Assembly: GCA_037576215.1 (NCBI GenBank)
Contig: JBANDB010000004.1
Location: 3,596,001-3,660,000, forward strand
Reading direction: 5' to 3'
Source: Armillaria gallica
Lineage: Eukaryota; Basidiomycota; Agaricomycetes; Agaricales; Physalacriaceae
DNA length: 64,000 nt
Made by a program: the position numbers and the translations under genes. Below are positions 31,475-42,738 of this stretch, one piece after another (the first letter of the stretch is position 1; each line of letters begins with the position of its first letter). The notes under the pieces are model-generated. The model was not told the DNA's origin. It was given only the letters and a program-made list of their open reading frames with translations, and did no database searches.

Positions 31475-34332
31475 TTAGAACAGCCCGAGCAGATCGTCCT
31501 GTGGCTGACTCTGCTGCTGCTGCGGTGTCGTCTGTTGCTGAGGTGGTGACGGGGCAGATGGTGTCATCATCGGCGGTGATGATCCGAAGGCTCCCAGGCT
31601 ATCTCCACCTCCAAGCGAGAGACCTCCCAATCCAAACGCATTTTGAGGCGTTCCACCAGATGCCAGTGGATTAGATCCGCTTCCGAAAATAGACACCAGG
31701 TCATCTAATGGATTGCTCGATGTGCCTGCCAAAAGGCTCGCCGCTGCCGGAGTTTGTGAGAGCACCTGCGTTGCAGCCAAGCCAGACGGCTGGCCATTCG
31801 TCTCGGGCACATCGTCGAAATCGCTGTTAAAATGCTTAAGCCCGCCTCCTCGAAAGACAGCCAAGTTGGCTACTTACAGTAAGTTCTCGGCTTGTTGTCC
31901 AGCTGCCACTGTCTGCAGAGCTTTCTGTGTAGAGAACCGATCGTCGGACACGCTGCAATGGAGAGAAACGCAGTCAGTCGTTGGATGTAAATAGTTTATA
32001 GGCCTATATCACTTACTCGACATCTTTCCTCTGGACCGAGTCGGCTCCGACTCTACCCCTACCAACAAACGTCTCTTCAGGTTTATGATACACACTGGCG
32101 AGGCTTGACACCTCTCCTAGCAGTTCTTCCAGTAGCGCTGGCGCAACTGTAGTCCTCGGTATTGAAATAGGAGGTCGTGGGGTCAAAACAACGGCCTAAG
32201 ATCAGTTGATTTAGCGCCTCATTGATGGTATGAGAAATGATAAGAGGAAAAGCAGAGGTTGCTCTTAAGGAGCGGAGAAAATGCAATTCCGGTGCCACAC
32301 TGTCGCATGAAAAGTTGCTTACCTTGGCAGCGCCGGGGTCGGTCGACAGTAACCTCCAATAGATATACGCGCGATCTCGAACATCCGGAGAATCACAGTC
32401 TTTGGTCGCAGTGTTTAATACCCGTTGAACGATGCCTTGCGACGAATCTGGTTTCTTCAGGAAGAGTTTCACGACTGCGGTCAAAGTCTGTAATTGGACC
32501 TGGCATGGTTTCAGATGTCAGAGAAACCTATAAAGATACCGCTTGGGAAAATGAAAACACACAGGGTATGATTCCTCAGTAAATGTGTCCACAAATATGC
32601 CTAGCAGTTCGTCCGCATTGTCGATCTTGTTAGCATATTCCCCTATGATCCAAATCAATGACGCCTTGGCGTCTGGCTCATCTAGCTCATCGAGATTCGC
32701 GCAGAGGGTCGGGATAATGCCTTCATACGTCGACGGATATTTCCGGAAGATGTCCTAAGGAGAAACTCAACCAGATGATCCGGCACCAAAATTGGAAGTA
32801 AGTTCAGTACCTTCATGACCACAACAGCCTCTTGCACCACATAACTGACGCGTGTTCCAATCAGTTCGAGTAACACATTCACACACCGCTCTGTTGCAGT
32901 ATCTATCTTGACGGCCGTTTGTCCGATTGCTTTTATGCTCTTGCGAACAAAGTCTACATCAACCTCAGATGAATACCTATGCGAAATGAAGATTCAGTCA
33001 AATGCAATAGATGAAGACAGCAACATACTCTTTCAGCTCGCTCAAAAGCGCATCGACATTATTCTCGCCCGCCAGCCGTACCATGATTTCCAATTTCTCA
33101 ACCTTAACATACAAGGGATCATTGTATTTGCAGAAAAACACCCGCATTTCATTTTGTAGGATATCCGGTCGTTTTTGAAGGAGGAGATTAATGTTTCGAA
33201 GTGCGACCCACTGCACCTCTGGCGGAGAGGAAAGGAGCGTCACTAGCGGAGGTGCCATTTTGCGGATCAGTTGTTTGATAAGGTCCTCTCGTCGGACGCC
33301 ACGCATATGGATCATGATCACCTATAGTTATATGAGAAAATGCATAATAAGCCTGTAATGTAGGCGTCTACCTTCACAGCAGCCAGCACGACAGCTCCGT
33401 TGACGTGCTGAAACTGCGGAACGACACGCTCGCATATATGCTCGCTTTCTTTCTCGTCTTGGGCCTCATATCGAGCCAATGCGTTCAAAATTGCCACCCG
33501 GCCCCATTCGGAGCATTCGTTCAAAGCAATCAAGAGTTTGCTGAGTATAGACGCGGATATTATGAAGATCCCAGGATCTGATGAAGAGGTCGAAGGTTGC
33601 GCAGAAGCGGCTATATGAATATCCGTCAAGGCGGCAACGGTGTTGGCTACGACCTGTAACGTTGGTTGAGACAAGCATACAAGGTGAAGAGAGCAAAGTG
33701 GACGCACCATTGGATTACTGTCAGCTATCATCTCATGCAGCTGCTCCAAAAATCCGTTCTCAATCACCAGTTCCGGCTTCAGATCATACAGCTTTGCAAC
33801 GCACAGCGCAGCCGTCTTGCGTACGTACGGATTCTCGTCGCGCAGGCATTTCTGGAGAGGGTCGCAGAGGTAATCGATGATCTTCTCTGCCCGTAGAACA
33901 CCCATGGTACGGATGGCGAGTGCACGGACCAGAGGGTTTGGATCATCGGTGTCCTTGACGAAGGTGTTCACTGCGAGAATAACGAGCTCTGGCTGTGTTT
34001 TTGCGTAGTTCATGAGATATAGATAGACGAGTTTCTTCTGCTCGAGGTCGTCGGTCTGCATGTTCTTGAGGACATCGGGGAACAGGCCGCTGACGTCTAC
34101 GGTATCAATCAGCTCAATAACATTTATGTCGCAGAATAAACGCACCCTTGCCCACCGTCATGGACGCTATTGTTCTCTTGATGGCATCCTTGCGTTTCTC
34201 CCGATATTCACTGTTGAGGTCGACGCTGAGCTCGTAGTTTTCGCCTTTCGGGGAGCCCTGAAGCTCATGAAGATCAGATATGGGTGGTGGTCGATGGAGG
34301 AAGACGATGTCACAGCCGTGCCACGCGATCAT
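31475..34332 (-). CDS. apl2: AP-1 clathrin adaptor complex, beta subunit (beta-adaptin)
   Basis: Exons joined downwards give [79 protein letters not shown] and [24 protein letters not shown]-like repeats continue through about 33000 ([20 protein letters not shown]) to the trunk end ([20 protein letters not shown]). This is an almost textbook beta-adaptin trunk. The hinge is Gln-, Ser- and Pro-rich (about 31475-31700) and the protein ends QDDLLGLF, without the C-terminal ear domain, as in fungal beta1 subunits. The tail resembles a clathrin-binding LLxLF-type motif. Role: cargo sorting between trans-Golgi and endosomes. The usual MSDLH start appears as ISDLH because the codon is ATA. The nearest in-frame ATG is at 34332, giving an N-terminal extension of about 19 residues. 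Confidence 0.93.
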
Positions 34333-35398
34333 CACTGCTGTTCGCCAACCACCACCATCATCATCCCAACCGTTGACTGGCAGCGAGTTCACTTGCAGTT
34401 ATCTTGCCTTCAGTCCCACTGGTAATAGTAACAGATTGTATACTGCCACCCCCGATATCTGAAAATGGCGAGCGTTTAGTGACCCTGAGCTTCATTTACT
34501 CGTCTACTATCTTTCACGATACCAAAGCGGCGTTTGTCGCCTGTTCATCGCGGCCATATGACTAGAATGAATGGATCGCAACGGAGTCGAAGGAAGGGTA
34601 GTACATATCGGTCGCACAAATTCAGCCATGTTCTTCCAACTTTTCACCCTTTCTTGTTGCAATGTTTCTGAAACAGGCTGCACACAGAATCTCCCATTCA
34701 TGTGAAGTCCATCACCAGGCCAGTACTGTCTTGGCGCATCTTCTGTTTCGGAAACTTAAACTATCGGTGTACTCCTACTCCGACACACTCGGGGACGACT
34801 TGGTCGCGTGGATCTACGCGCCTTTACTGCATCCCCAGCGCCGGTGAGGCGGTGATTTCTGGTCATTGGCGTACTGTCTGTGCCTCTTTTGGGGGGAGCT
34901 ATTGGGTCCGTCGCCACAGATTGTCTCCGGAGCACCCTGGCCAGCGTGTTTGAAGGCCGCCCAGTTTAACCAGGGTCAACCATCAGTTCTGAAAGCTATT
35001 GAAAGACGGTCCATATTACCTCCCGCTGGTGGCGTCGACCATCGGAGGTTCATCAATATCTGCGACGTGAAAATCCCTTCAGTTCAAACTAACTTTATTT
35101 GCTTTTTATTCAATTGCAGGACATTTCGGCTCTCTCAAGATATGGACCTCTCTTTACTTCAGACTCGACCCAATTGAAACCGAATAAGACTCGATTTGCG
35201 TATACGATGCCGACCCTTTTGAAGTGCGAATCCCTACGGACCCTGCCTTACGCTCGGAGATTATGTCCGCTAGTAATTTTATGCCGCCTTCTCACGGTGA
35301 CAATCATATACTTCTGATATGGGGATTCAATAACGCCTTCCTTACTCAAACTCGACCACCGCCATCTTGAACTCCTCCCTCCTTCTTTCACGACCGTC
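34333..35398. other. Divergent promoter region, nothing coding recognised
   Basis: This 1.07-kb spacer separates the AP-1 beta (-) and DUF6534 (+) genes. It contains a CCA/TCA-rich microsatellite-like patch at 34345-34370 and several short frames that look spurious. Confidence 0.4.
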
Positions 35399-37105
35399 AT
35401 GGCTCCCGTCGAGGCCTCGGGAGTCAACGTTCCTCTCCTGTGAGTAGGATTCTTCATTTTTTTCCCCTTTTGATCGGACATGCTCATGTAATTATGGAAA
35501 TAGGACTGGACCCCTCGTACGTCGGGTTCAATTGTAAGCGTAGCGGCGCCCAGAAAAAATCTTTCTACAGATCTTGGCGTACATGTGGGGGTACGGCCTA
35601 TACGGAATCCTCCTTGTCCAGCTATGTAAGGGCATCCGTTACGCTGAATAGGACTATCCTGACGAGAGAGTTCGTCCATCCAGATATCTACCACATAACC
35701 TTTCGGAATGACAAGAACGGTTTCAAGATCTTTGGTGCGCCTGTTCATATCACTGCATCACGCCCACTCAAACGGACGTTCTAGTTTGGTCATTATTTCT
35801 CCTCGAGACGGTCTTCACAATCTTTACAACCATCGCGGCCTGGCACACATTTGGCACTGGTTGGGGAGACCCTGACGCTCTCACAACAATCGATGTCGCA
35901 TGGGAACCCCTCCCTGCACTAAACGGTTTCAGTGAGTGGATTGTGCCTGTCCGTCTAGCCGAATCTTACCTTTTCGATTAAAAGTCGCGGCAATGGTCCA
36001 GAGTTTCTACGTCTATCGAATATGGACGTTAACTAAGAGCGTTTGGCTTACACTCTTCATTGAAGCGGTAGGTCTTTGGCGATTTTCATCTTACTTGAGT
36101 ACTGTTTGATCTCCGATAGGTCGCGCTCATGCAGTGTACATTAGCCTTTTATTACGGGATAGCTGTAAGCTCACGTGCTCAATCCAACATATGGTTTACC
36201 GACGTGTATGCAGGTCTCTGTGAGAGGGCGACGGATCGACGAATTGTTTGCGTTGACGCCCAGCATCAGCGTGCGCGTCAACATTTGCGACCTCCTCTTA
36301 TCCGGAATTTCTAATCCTCTCGTTCTTATAGGCGTGGTTATCTGGTAGCGCTGCATGCGACGTTCTGATTACAGCTTCTCTTGTCACCATAGTATGTGTA
36401 ATTGCAGAAGAACTCACCATATGTTTAATGTTCCTTGATTTTAGCTGTACAGATCGAAACCAAAGCGGTCTTTTCGGATACTACGAACCATGTTACTCGA
36501 CTTATACGTTACACAGTGGAAACCGGTCTGTTGACCTCTGTGGTAGCTGTGTGTGAGCTTATATTGTGGTTGACGAACCGACGGTACAACTTCCATTTCA
36601 TCGGGTACGTAGTCTTTACCATTGCCCCCGTCAGATGACGACGTAATTATTACTCCAGGTTCCTTATTCTCGGCAAATTGTAAGGCCTTCCCCGTCACAC
36701 AACAAAGCATCGAGCTGACAAAGTTATTCAAGGTATTCGAACACTCTGCTAGCAACACTGAATTCGCGTGCGCTCATGTTCAGTGGACACGAACGGGACT
36801 ACGAACATCAAAGTGCGTTTATAGCCACGACTCCCCATAATACAACGTCATATTGGGACGAGTCCGAACTTCTGGAAACTGATTTCAGTTCAATATACCA
36901 ACACCAAACCGGCCCATCAATATCGCAACCTGTACAGGATCTTAAGACCGCTCAGGCAGGTCAATCTACGGACGATCTTGCTATCGTCGTTTCAGTGCGT
37001 GAAAGGAACTTTTCTATTACGACAGAGTCTGACTGCTGCCTTTTCTTACAGAATCACCCTAGGCAGCCAAGTGCTGCGAGCACTAGCGCTGGAGCTTTCA
37101 AATAA
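35399..37105 (+). CDS. DUF6534 multi-spanning membrane protein, paralogue 1
   Basis: The ATG at 35399 gives MAPVEASGVNVPLLTGPLV. After introns follow ILAYMWGYGLYGILLVQL, YHITFRNDKNGFKIFVWSLF, LLETVFTIFTTIAAWHTFG, AAMVQSFYVYRIWTLTKSVW, EAVALMQCTLAFYYGI, AWLSGSAACDVLITASLVTI, then LIRYTVETGLLTSVVAVCEL and YSNTLLATLNSRALMF. The last is the DUF6534 hallmark, followed by a hydrophilic cytosolic tail ending STSAGAFK at 37105. About seven membrane segments. The function of the family is unknown. The fold resembles seven-transmembrane proteins and it is hugely expanded in Agaricomycetes. It faces paralogue 2 (39915-41521) across a 2.8-kb gap. Confidence 0.82.
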
Positions 37106-38780
37106 ACGAACTCGCCCTATTTGAGGATTGGAGATCAACGACCCATTTTGTAATACCGCAGATTCAGTTGATCTGAACATATATTGTATCAATAATGCAA
37201 AGATGTACGACGTTTGTACTGCGCTTGATACATGTCTTCGTGACGTGGTCAAACTGATAGGAATAAGGTGTTGGAAGTTCGACCACTAGTGCTAGCAAGT
37301 GAGCCACCGCATCGTGGCCATGTGCCAGCCTGACTGACAAGAAATGGAATCCATTCATGAATCATTGTTGATCAGGTTTCTAGGTAGCCCGCTGCAAATC
37401 TGAGGAAGGTGAAGGCTTCTTTGCGCGCGCGCACTAACGGGTCGATAGTCATAAAATACAGAGGTATTAGCTCGTACCCGCTTGGCAAAGTGTTTAATCT
37501 GTCCGTGTCGACATCGCTACAATTCGCATTCCACAAGAAATAATAATAATTTAAATCGTTGCCACCGCCCAAAGGTAAAGTGACGAGATCTTTTTGCATA
37601 CAGGTCGACAGTCGGGGTCATTTCCACGGATGATGAAAGAAGGCTCGGACCTTGGTCATAAAACGGGGTTTGGAGACTTCGAGCGCACACAAGGGTCTCC
37701 GGGATCACCGAAATAGCTATAAACTGTGGTTTATGACCAAGTCAAAATGGCTCTCTCTCGCAAAAAATACATGCAACTGTCAGGCTTTATGCAAACAGCG
37801 CTTGGATACATATTGGGCTCAATTATTACTGAGAGGCAACGAAGCTCACGGAGGATAGGGTATGTATATCTAATAACGCCTCAGATCCTGTCAAGGCTCA
37901 ACAGTAAGTACAACGCGACCACCGCGACCATCTTCATTTTGTACTTATGCGGTATGGACTGTAAACACTCAACTTCCTTGATGAAGATGTTCTGTAGTAT
38001 CGGCGACCTGTCTCTAGTAGACGGCAATACTACATAGCCCCGTCGCAATGCCATTTGCCTTGTGGGTTTGGAATTAAGATCTCGATCTACTCAAGTTATC
38101 GATTGCGTATGATCGGTCCGCATCGCCGACTCGTAAAAGTGATGAGGTCTGGGGAACAATTCGAATAAACCACTCGGAAAGGAGCTGAGAGTTACCATAG
38201 TCGCACAGCGCTGTGATGTTCCGTCAAGGCCGGAAGTAAATGAGGTAAGGAATGACTATTGGTTGCTCAGTCCGACATCAAGAAACATACACTTTGCGAG
38301 ACTCGGACTTGGTAAAATGCTGCAAATTCGGCAATCAGGGTGCACCCTATGGCATGAATAGTGACACTGATTGTACGTGTTTCAAAAAGAGTTCGTATAC
38401 TTTCCGCGTTAGACCTGAATTATAGAGGTACGGTCAATGGACTATCTTTATACAGAAGAATGGAAGTAGCCCTTCACATCACCATCATCACCGCACGGCC
38501 CACCCGGGGTTTAATTATACGTAACACGACGAAAAAAAAAAGTGGACACGGCCTTGGTGTTCGTTGGCATGTACAGTCAGCCCCGAAATTTACTTCTCTC
38601 AAAAGCAGAAGGGAGAGCGAGCGAGCGGACTCCGTCCCTTACGAAATTCGGGCTTTGCCAGTTCCTAATGAATATGATGCTTCTTAAGAGGTTCGTAGCG
38701 AACAGACATTGAAGATATGCCGCCAATAGCCGGGACCAGAATGAATAATAAGAGACCGCGGATGACCTTCAAGTTGACAC
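37106..38780. other. Intergenic, nothing recognised
   Basis: This is the left part of the gap between the two convergent DUF6534 genes. Short frames only. A minus-strand frame at 37372-37599 and a plus-strand one at 37726-38037 have no familiar motif. Confidence 0.35.
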
Positions 38781-39138
38781 TGGTACGGTTCATTAAAGCA
38801 CATTGATAGAACATCCGACTCAACAAACTTACTCAAAGAAATCCCTTGTCGGCCAATTCAAAGATATGACATGAAGCCACAGCTACCTTTGGGGATAATG
38901 CCTCTACCGCAGGGTTTGTTAGTAGATAATTAGACCATCAGAGACAACACTGGCATGGTACGGTTCATTAAAGCACATTGACAGAACATCCGACTCAACA
39001 AACTTACTCAAAGAAATCCCTTGTCGGCCAATTCAAAGATATGACACGAAGCCACAGCTACCTTTGGGATCATTCGATAATGCCTCTACCGCAGGGTTTG
39101 TTAGTAGATAATTAGACCATCAGAGACAACACTGGCAT
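38781..39138. repeat. Tandem duplication, two copies of about 175-183 bp
   Basis: Copy 1 spans about 38781-38955 and copy 2 about 38956-39138. They are nearly identical. The main difference is an extra 7-8 bases in copy 2 (near 39070) plus a few substitutions. No open frame runs through it. The high identity suggests a recent event. Confidence 0.92.
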
Positions 39139-39144
39139 GCATGT

Positions 39145-39164
39145 GAATGAATGAATGAATGAAT
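39145..39164. repeat. Microsatellite (GAAT)5
   Basis: Five perfect GAAT units begin 7 bases after the 175-bp tandem duplication. About 14 bases further on, a small hairpin (ACGCCCT at 39178-39184, AGGGCGT at 39187-39193) follows. Confidence 0.9.
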
Positions 39165-39193
39165 CCCGTTTATATTCACGCCCTTTAGGGCGT

Positions 39194-39914
39194 ATGTATA
39201 AATTGTCAAACTTGGTTTCTGCAGACATGGGTCAGACTTCGCATGAACCGAAAAATTGAACCATACCGCTGAAGCAGATGCCTTACGACATTTAATGGTC
39301 CTCGGAGATTGATTTACTCGGGCCGCGACGTATCATAATCAAAGTAGCTTGAACTTCGAGCCAGGATCAGGGGCGCTTGGGAAAATAGTATGCTTACCGT
39401 AACTTTAACGATATCGATGAGAGCAGGAAGTCTAGTCGTGTAAGCCTGTTGATCCCATATGAAGATCAGATACGCAACAGATACGAGTCTCGCAAATGAA
39501 TCTCAGATGCAAGTGCCAAGCAGTGGAACCACTTCGTGACCGTGACATCGCGCTCACGTGCGGAGGTGATAGGGGCTCCGTGTCGTCCCGCGTCAACGTT
39601 TGGCCTTGACCTAGGCACATTTCCGCCCACACACATTGCGTATTAACGTGAATCATACCGGGTGTAGTTTCTCTCACTATCGTCACCGCCCGCGAGGCTG
39701 CCATATTGTAAATTTGTATTCTGAAAGTCCGTCCTGCGTCCGTCACAGCTACTGAATTAGAGGCGAATCTCAAGTTGGTAAAAACGACAGCCTGGTGTGA
39801 TTCCAATGTCCCAATTTTAAATAAGATGTAATTTAAAAGTACGATAACTTGAAACCAGGGTGCCCGTGCGTCATGCCTCTTTACAGGTGATGCTCATAAT
39901 ACTTTAGTCCGTCG
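39194..39914. other. Intergenic, nothing recognised
   Basis: This is the right part of the gap, holding the 3' flank of DUF6534 paralogue 2. A minus-strand frame at 39432-39806 is judged spurious. Confidence 0.35.
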
Positions 39915-41521
39915 TTATCGTCGATATCCATACTTATGCCATTTTGACCTCTCTTGAAATTCTTTCTAAATATCAGCCCGCCGTCGCATGTGAATTTGTT
40001 CAAATCTTACCGATACAACGATCATTTCATGGGAGTTACCATCCTCGTGGACTTCCGTGGTCCGTGTTACGTGTACAGTCTGTGACCGTAATGCTCCAAG
40101 TGGTGCTGTAATTTTAGGTCCAGCATCATCCCAGAAAGAACTTGAAGGATGCGGTGTCGCCGTTCCTGTCGAGTTGACGAAAGCGCCATTTTGAATAGTA
40201 CCGAAAACAAGCGCTCTTGAATTCAAGGTGGCGACGAGGGCATTAGAATACCTATGTCAAGGAGATCACTCATCGGCGTAAAATAACGAGGAAAAACATA
40301 CAGCTTTCCTAGGACGAGAAATCTGGCGTAATTCGTCGGTCAGATATGATACACCAGCCGATGATCTCCAACTTACCCAATGAAATGGACATAATACCGG
40401 GGCTGGACTAACCAAAGGACCAACTCTAGCACAGCCGCCATGGAAGTGAGTAACCCCGTCTCAACAGTGAAGCGAATAATTTTTGTGACTGCATTTGTTG
40501 TCTGGCTAAAGGCTGACTGGCTGTTTGCTCGCCATAGCTGTCGCATTCCATGTCAGGTACACATTTCACGCAGAAGCCACTTTTGTACGCACGACATAGA
40601 CGATCACAGAAGTGATCAGTACGTCACAAACTACACCTCCGGCTAGCCATGTCTGCGTTGAAAGTGAGCATCAAAAAAAAACAGTGGGTCAACACAAGAC
40701 CTACGCTAACCACGGGTGTTAACCCGACGAGCTTACTGACACCCAGGCCTTGTACGGAAACCTGTCGAAAATCTTCGGACTGAAGGAGGCCAAAAATGAA
40801 AGAAGGCCTACCACTATTCCGTAATAATAGGCAAGCACACATTGTGCAACAGCAACAACTTCGATCAAGATACAGATCCAAATGTTTTTCGTAAGGTTGT
40901 AGATCCTCCAAACATAAAATGTTTGGACCATGGCCGAAACTATTGTGTGTTTTAGAGGGTTATTACTTTATGAGAAATAATCGCATACTGGTTCCGTTGA
41001 GGGCAGGAAGTGGCTCCCATGACCAGTCGATATACGAAAGCGTATTCACGTCGCCCCATCCATGTGCGTATTGATTCCACGCCGCGATGGTTGTAAAGAT
41101 AGTAAAGACGACCTCAAGGAGGAATATAAACCAAACTGGTGATGATACTGTCGGTGAGGGCTCCGGGAAACACCTTCAAAACTGGGCACCGACCATATAA
41201 TCTCATTTTCCATGTATCTTTCTGGTTAAAATGAATATAATAGATATCTGTTCGGATGTAAGAAACAAATCGACCTTGGGAAGTCGTACACGCACACATC
41301 TGAACCGTGAGAATGCCAAAAAGGCCGTATCCCCACATATAGCCAAGTATCTGGGCGATAAGCACAACATGTTAATGGATCGAGATATGGTCCACAGCAC
41401 GAGTCGCGCACCAATGGACCAGTGCTATTTTTGTGAAATATCATTAGCATCCATTCACGGAACCTTCAGATGAAACGTACACGAGAGGTACGTTAATACC
41501 AGGGACGGAAATAGGAGCCAT
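39915..41521 (-). CDS. DUF6534 multi-spanning membrane protein, paralogue 2
   Basis: The ATG at 41521 gives MAPISVPGINVPLTGPLV, parallel to paralogue 1. Then ILGYMWGYGLFGILTVQM, IYYIHFNQKDTWKMR, EVVFTIFTTIAAWNQYAHGW, AMVQTFYVWRIYNLTKNIW, EVVAVAQCVLAYYYGIV and, near the C-terminus, YSNALVATLNSRALVF, the DUF6534 signature. A hydrophilic tail follows, ending after a last intron at 39915 (KEFQERSKWHK...). Exon order and many residues match paralogue 1, so the pair arose by duplication with inversion. The cellular role is unknown; it is an integral membrane protein. Confidence 0.8.
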
Positions 41522-42738
41522 GAATATGAGTGGGATGAATGTGAGGGGCGAAAAAAAGAGGAAGGTACGTCGCCCTTCTGCAGCGCCGATCACCTTTTAA
41601 GCGAGCGGGCCTTATGGTGAGTTTTCTCACCCAGTTGTCCTTCGGCACGTTCCACTGATAGCGAGGTAGTGCATCTGATGTTGCTGATACGATCATTTTG
41701 TCGAGAGGTTTCATAGTCCTCCGAGCATCAAAGGCCAGTATGAAGCAGCGCGCAGAGATCCAAAGGAGAACTACATGAAGCATCAGAAACGATTTCAAGC
41801 AGATTACTTACTATCGCAATAATGCCGGGTCGCGTATCCAACAGGTGTGTCAAAAGTTTAAGGGCACTCCTTTGCACCTCATTGATCACCGTAAGGGTCG
41901 TCGCGGTGAACATAATCACTGTCCGGTGCCTAAGCATCCAGAACAGTATCGGAGTCTGAGCAATCCTACACGATAAAAAGCTCAAAGCATGGTGCATGAG
42001 TCTAGAGTGATTGTCCGGTGTCTATGGTAGTGTTAGATTCAGGAATACGGGCATAGATAAAGCTTAAGGAGCGGTCCAACTAGTAAGCGATCAAAATATA
42101 GTCGGCAATCGGGTCAAGTATACACCGAGCACTGCAGGCGGGTAGGTATCTGGTGCTGGTACTTTGAGTTGCCACTGTGGAAACAATCGTCAGTAAATCA
42201 TCAGCACGACGATACTCGACGATATCGTTCTTCAGTTGAGAATTTCGACCCTCCACTGGGCTCCTGGAAGTCGTGCGCCTGAAAATGTTTCATACCTGGT
42301 ATCACCTACAAGTCGATTTTGATGGATAAGAAACGTATGATGAATTTCAAAGAATTCCGGCAGTCGGTGAGCTCGGCTCCAGACTCGGCTGTAGGATCCA
42401 GCAAGTGATTGTACGTTTGGAGGAGACCTGTACATACTATCTGCCTGTCTCCCGAAAATTCTAATTCTCAGGCTGAGAATGGACTCCCAAAACCTGAATT
42501 GTAGTGGAAGTGGTGATGGTGTAGGTGATCGCCGATTTGATTATCAGTGATTAAAGGCTAACATGTACTGAGTTCCGTGAAGTACAACGGCGCAGATCTT
42601 TGTTCGTTGTAAGCTAACATATACAATCACATCGTGAAACTGAATTCGAGCATGTTGATTCATAAACTGAGTTGCGGCAGTACTATACAATCCATATCTA
42701 CACAAAGGCTAGGGATGTTTAGATTCATTGAGACAAAG
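41522..42738. other. Intergenic, nothing recognised
   Basis: This is the promoter side of DUF6534 paralogue 2 and the 3' flank of the alcohol oxidase gene. A minus-strand frame at 41728-41997 is hydrophobic in places but matches nothing I know. Confidence 0.35.
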
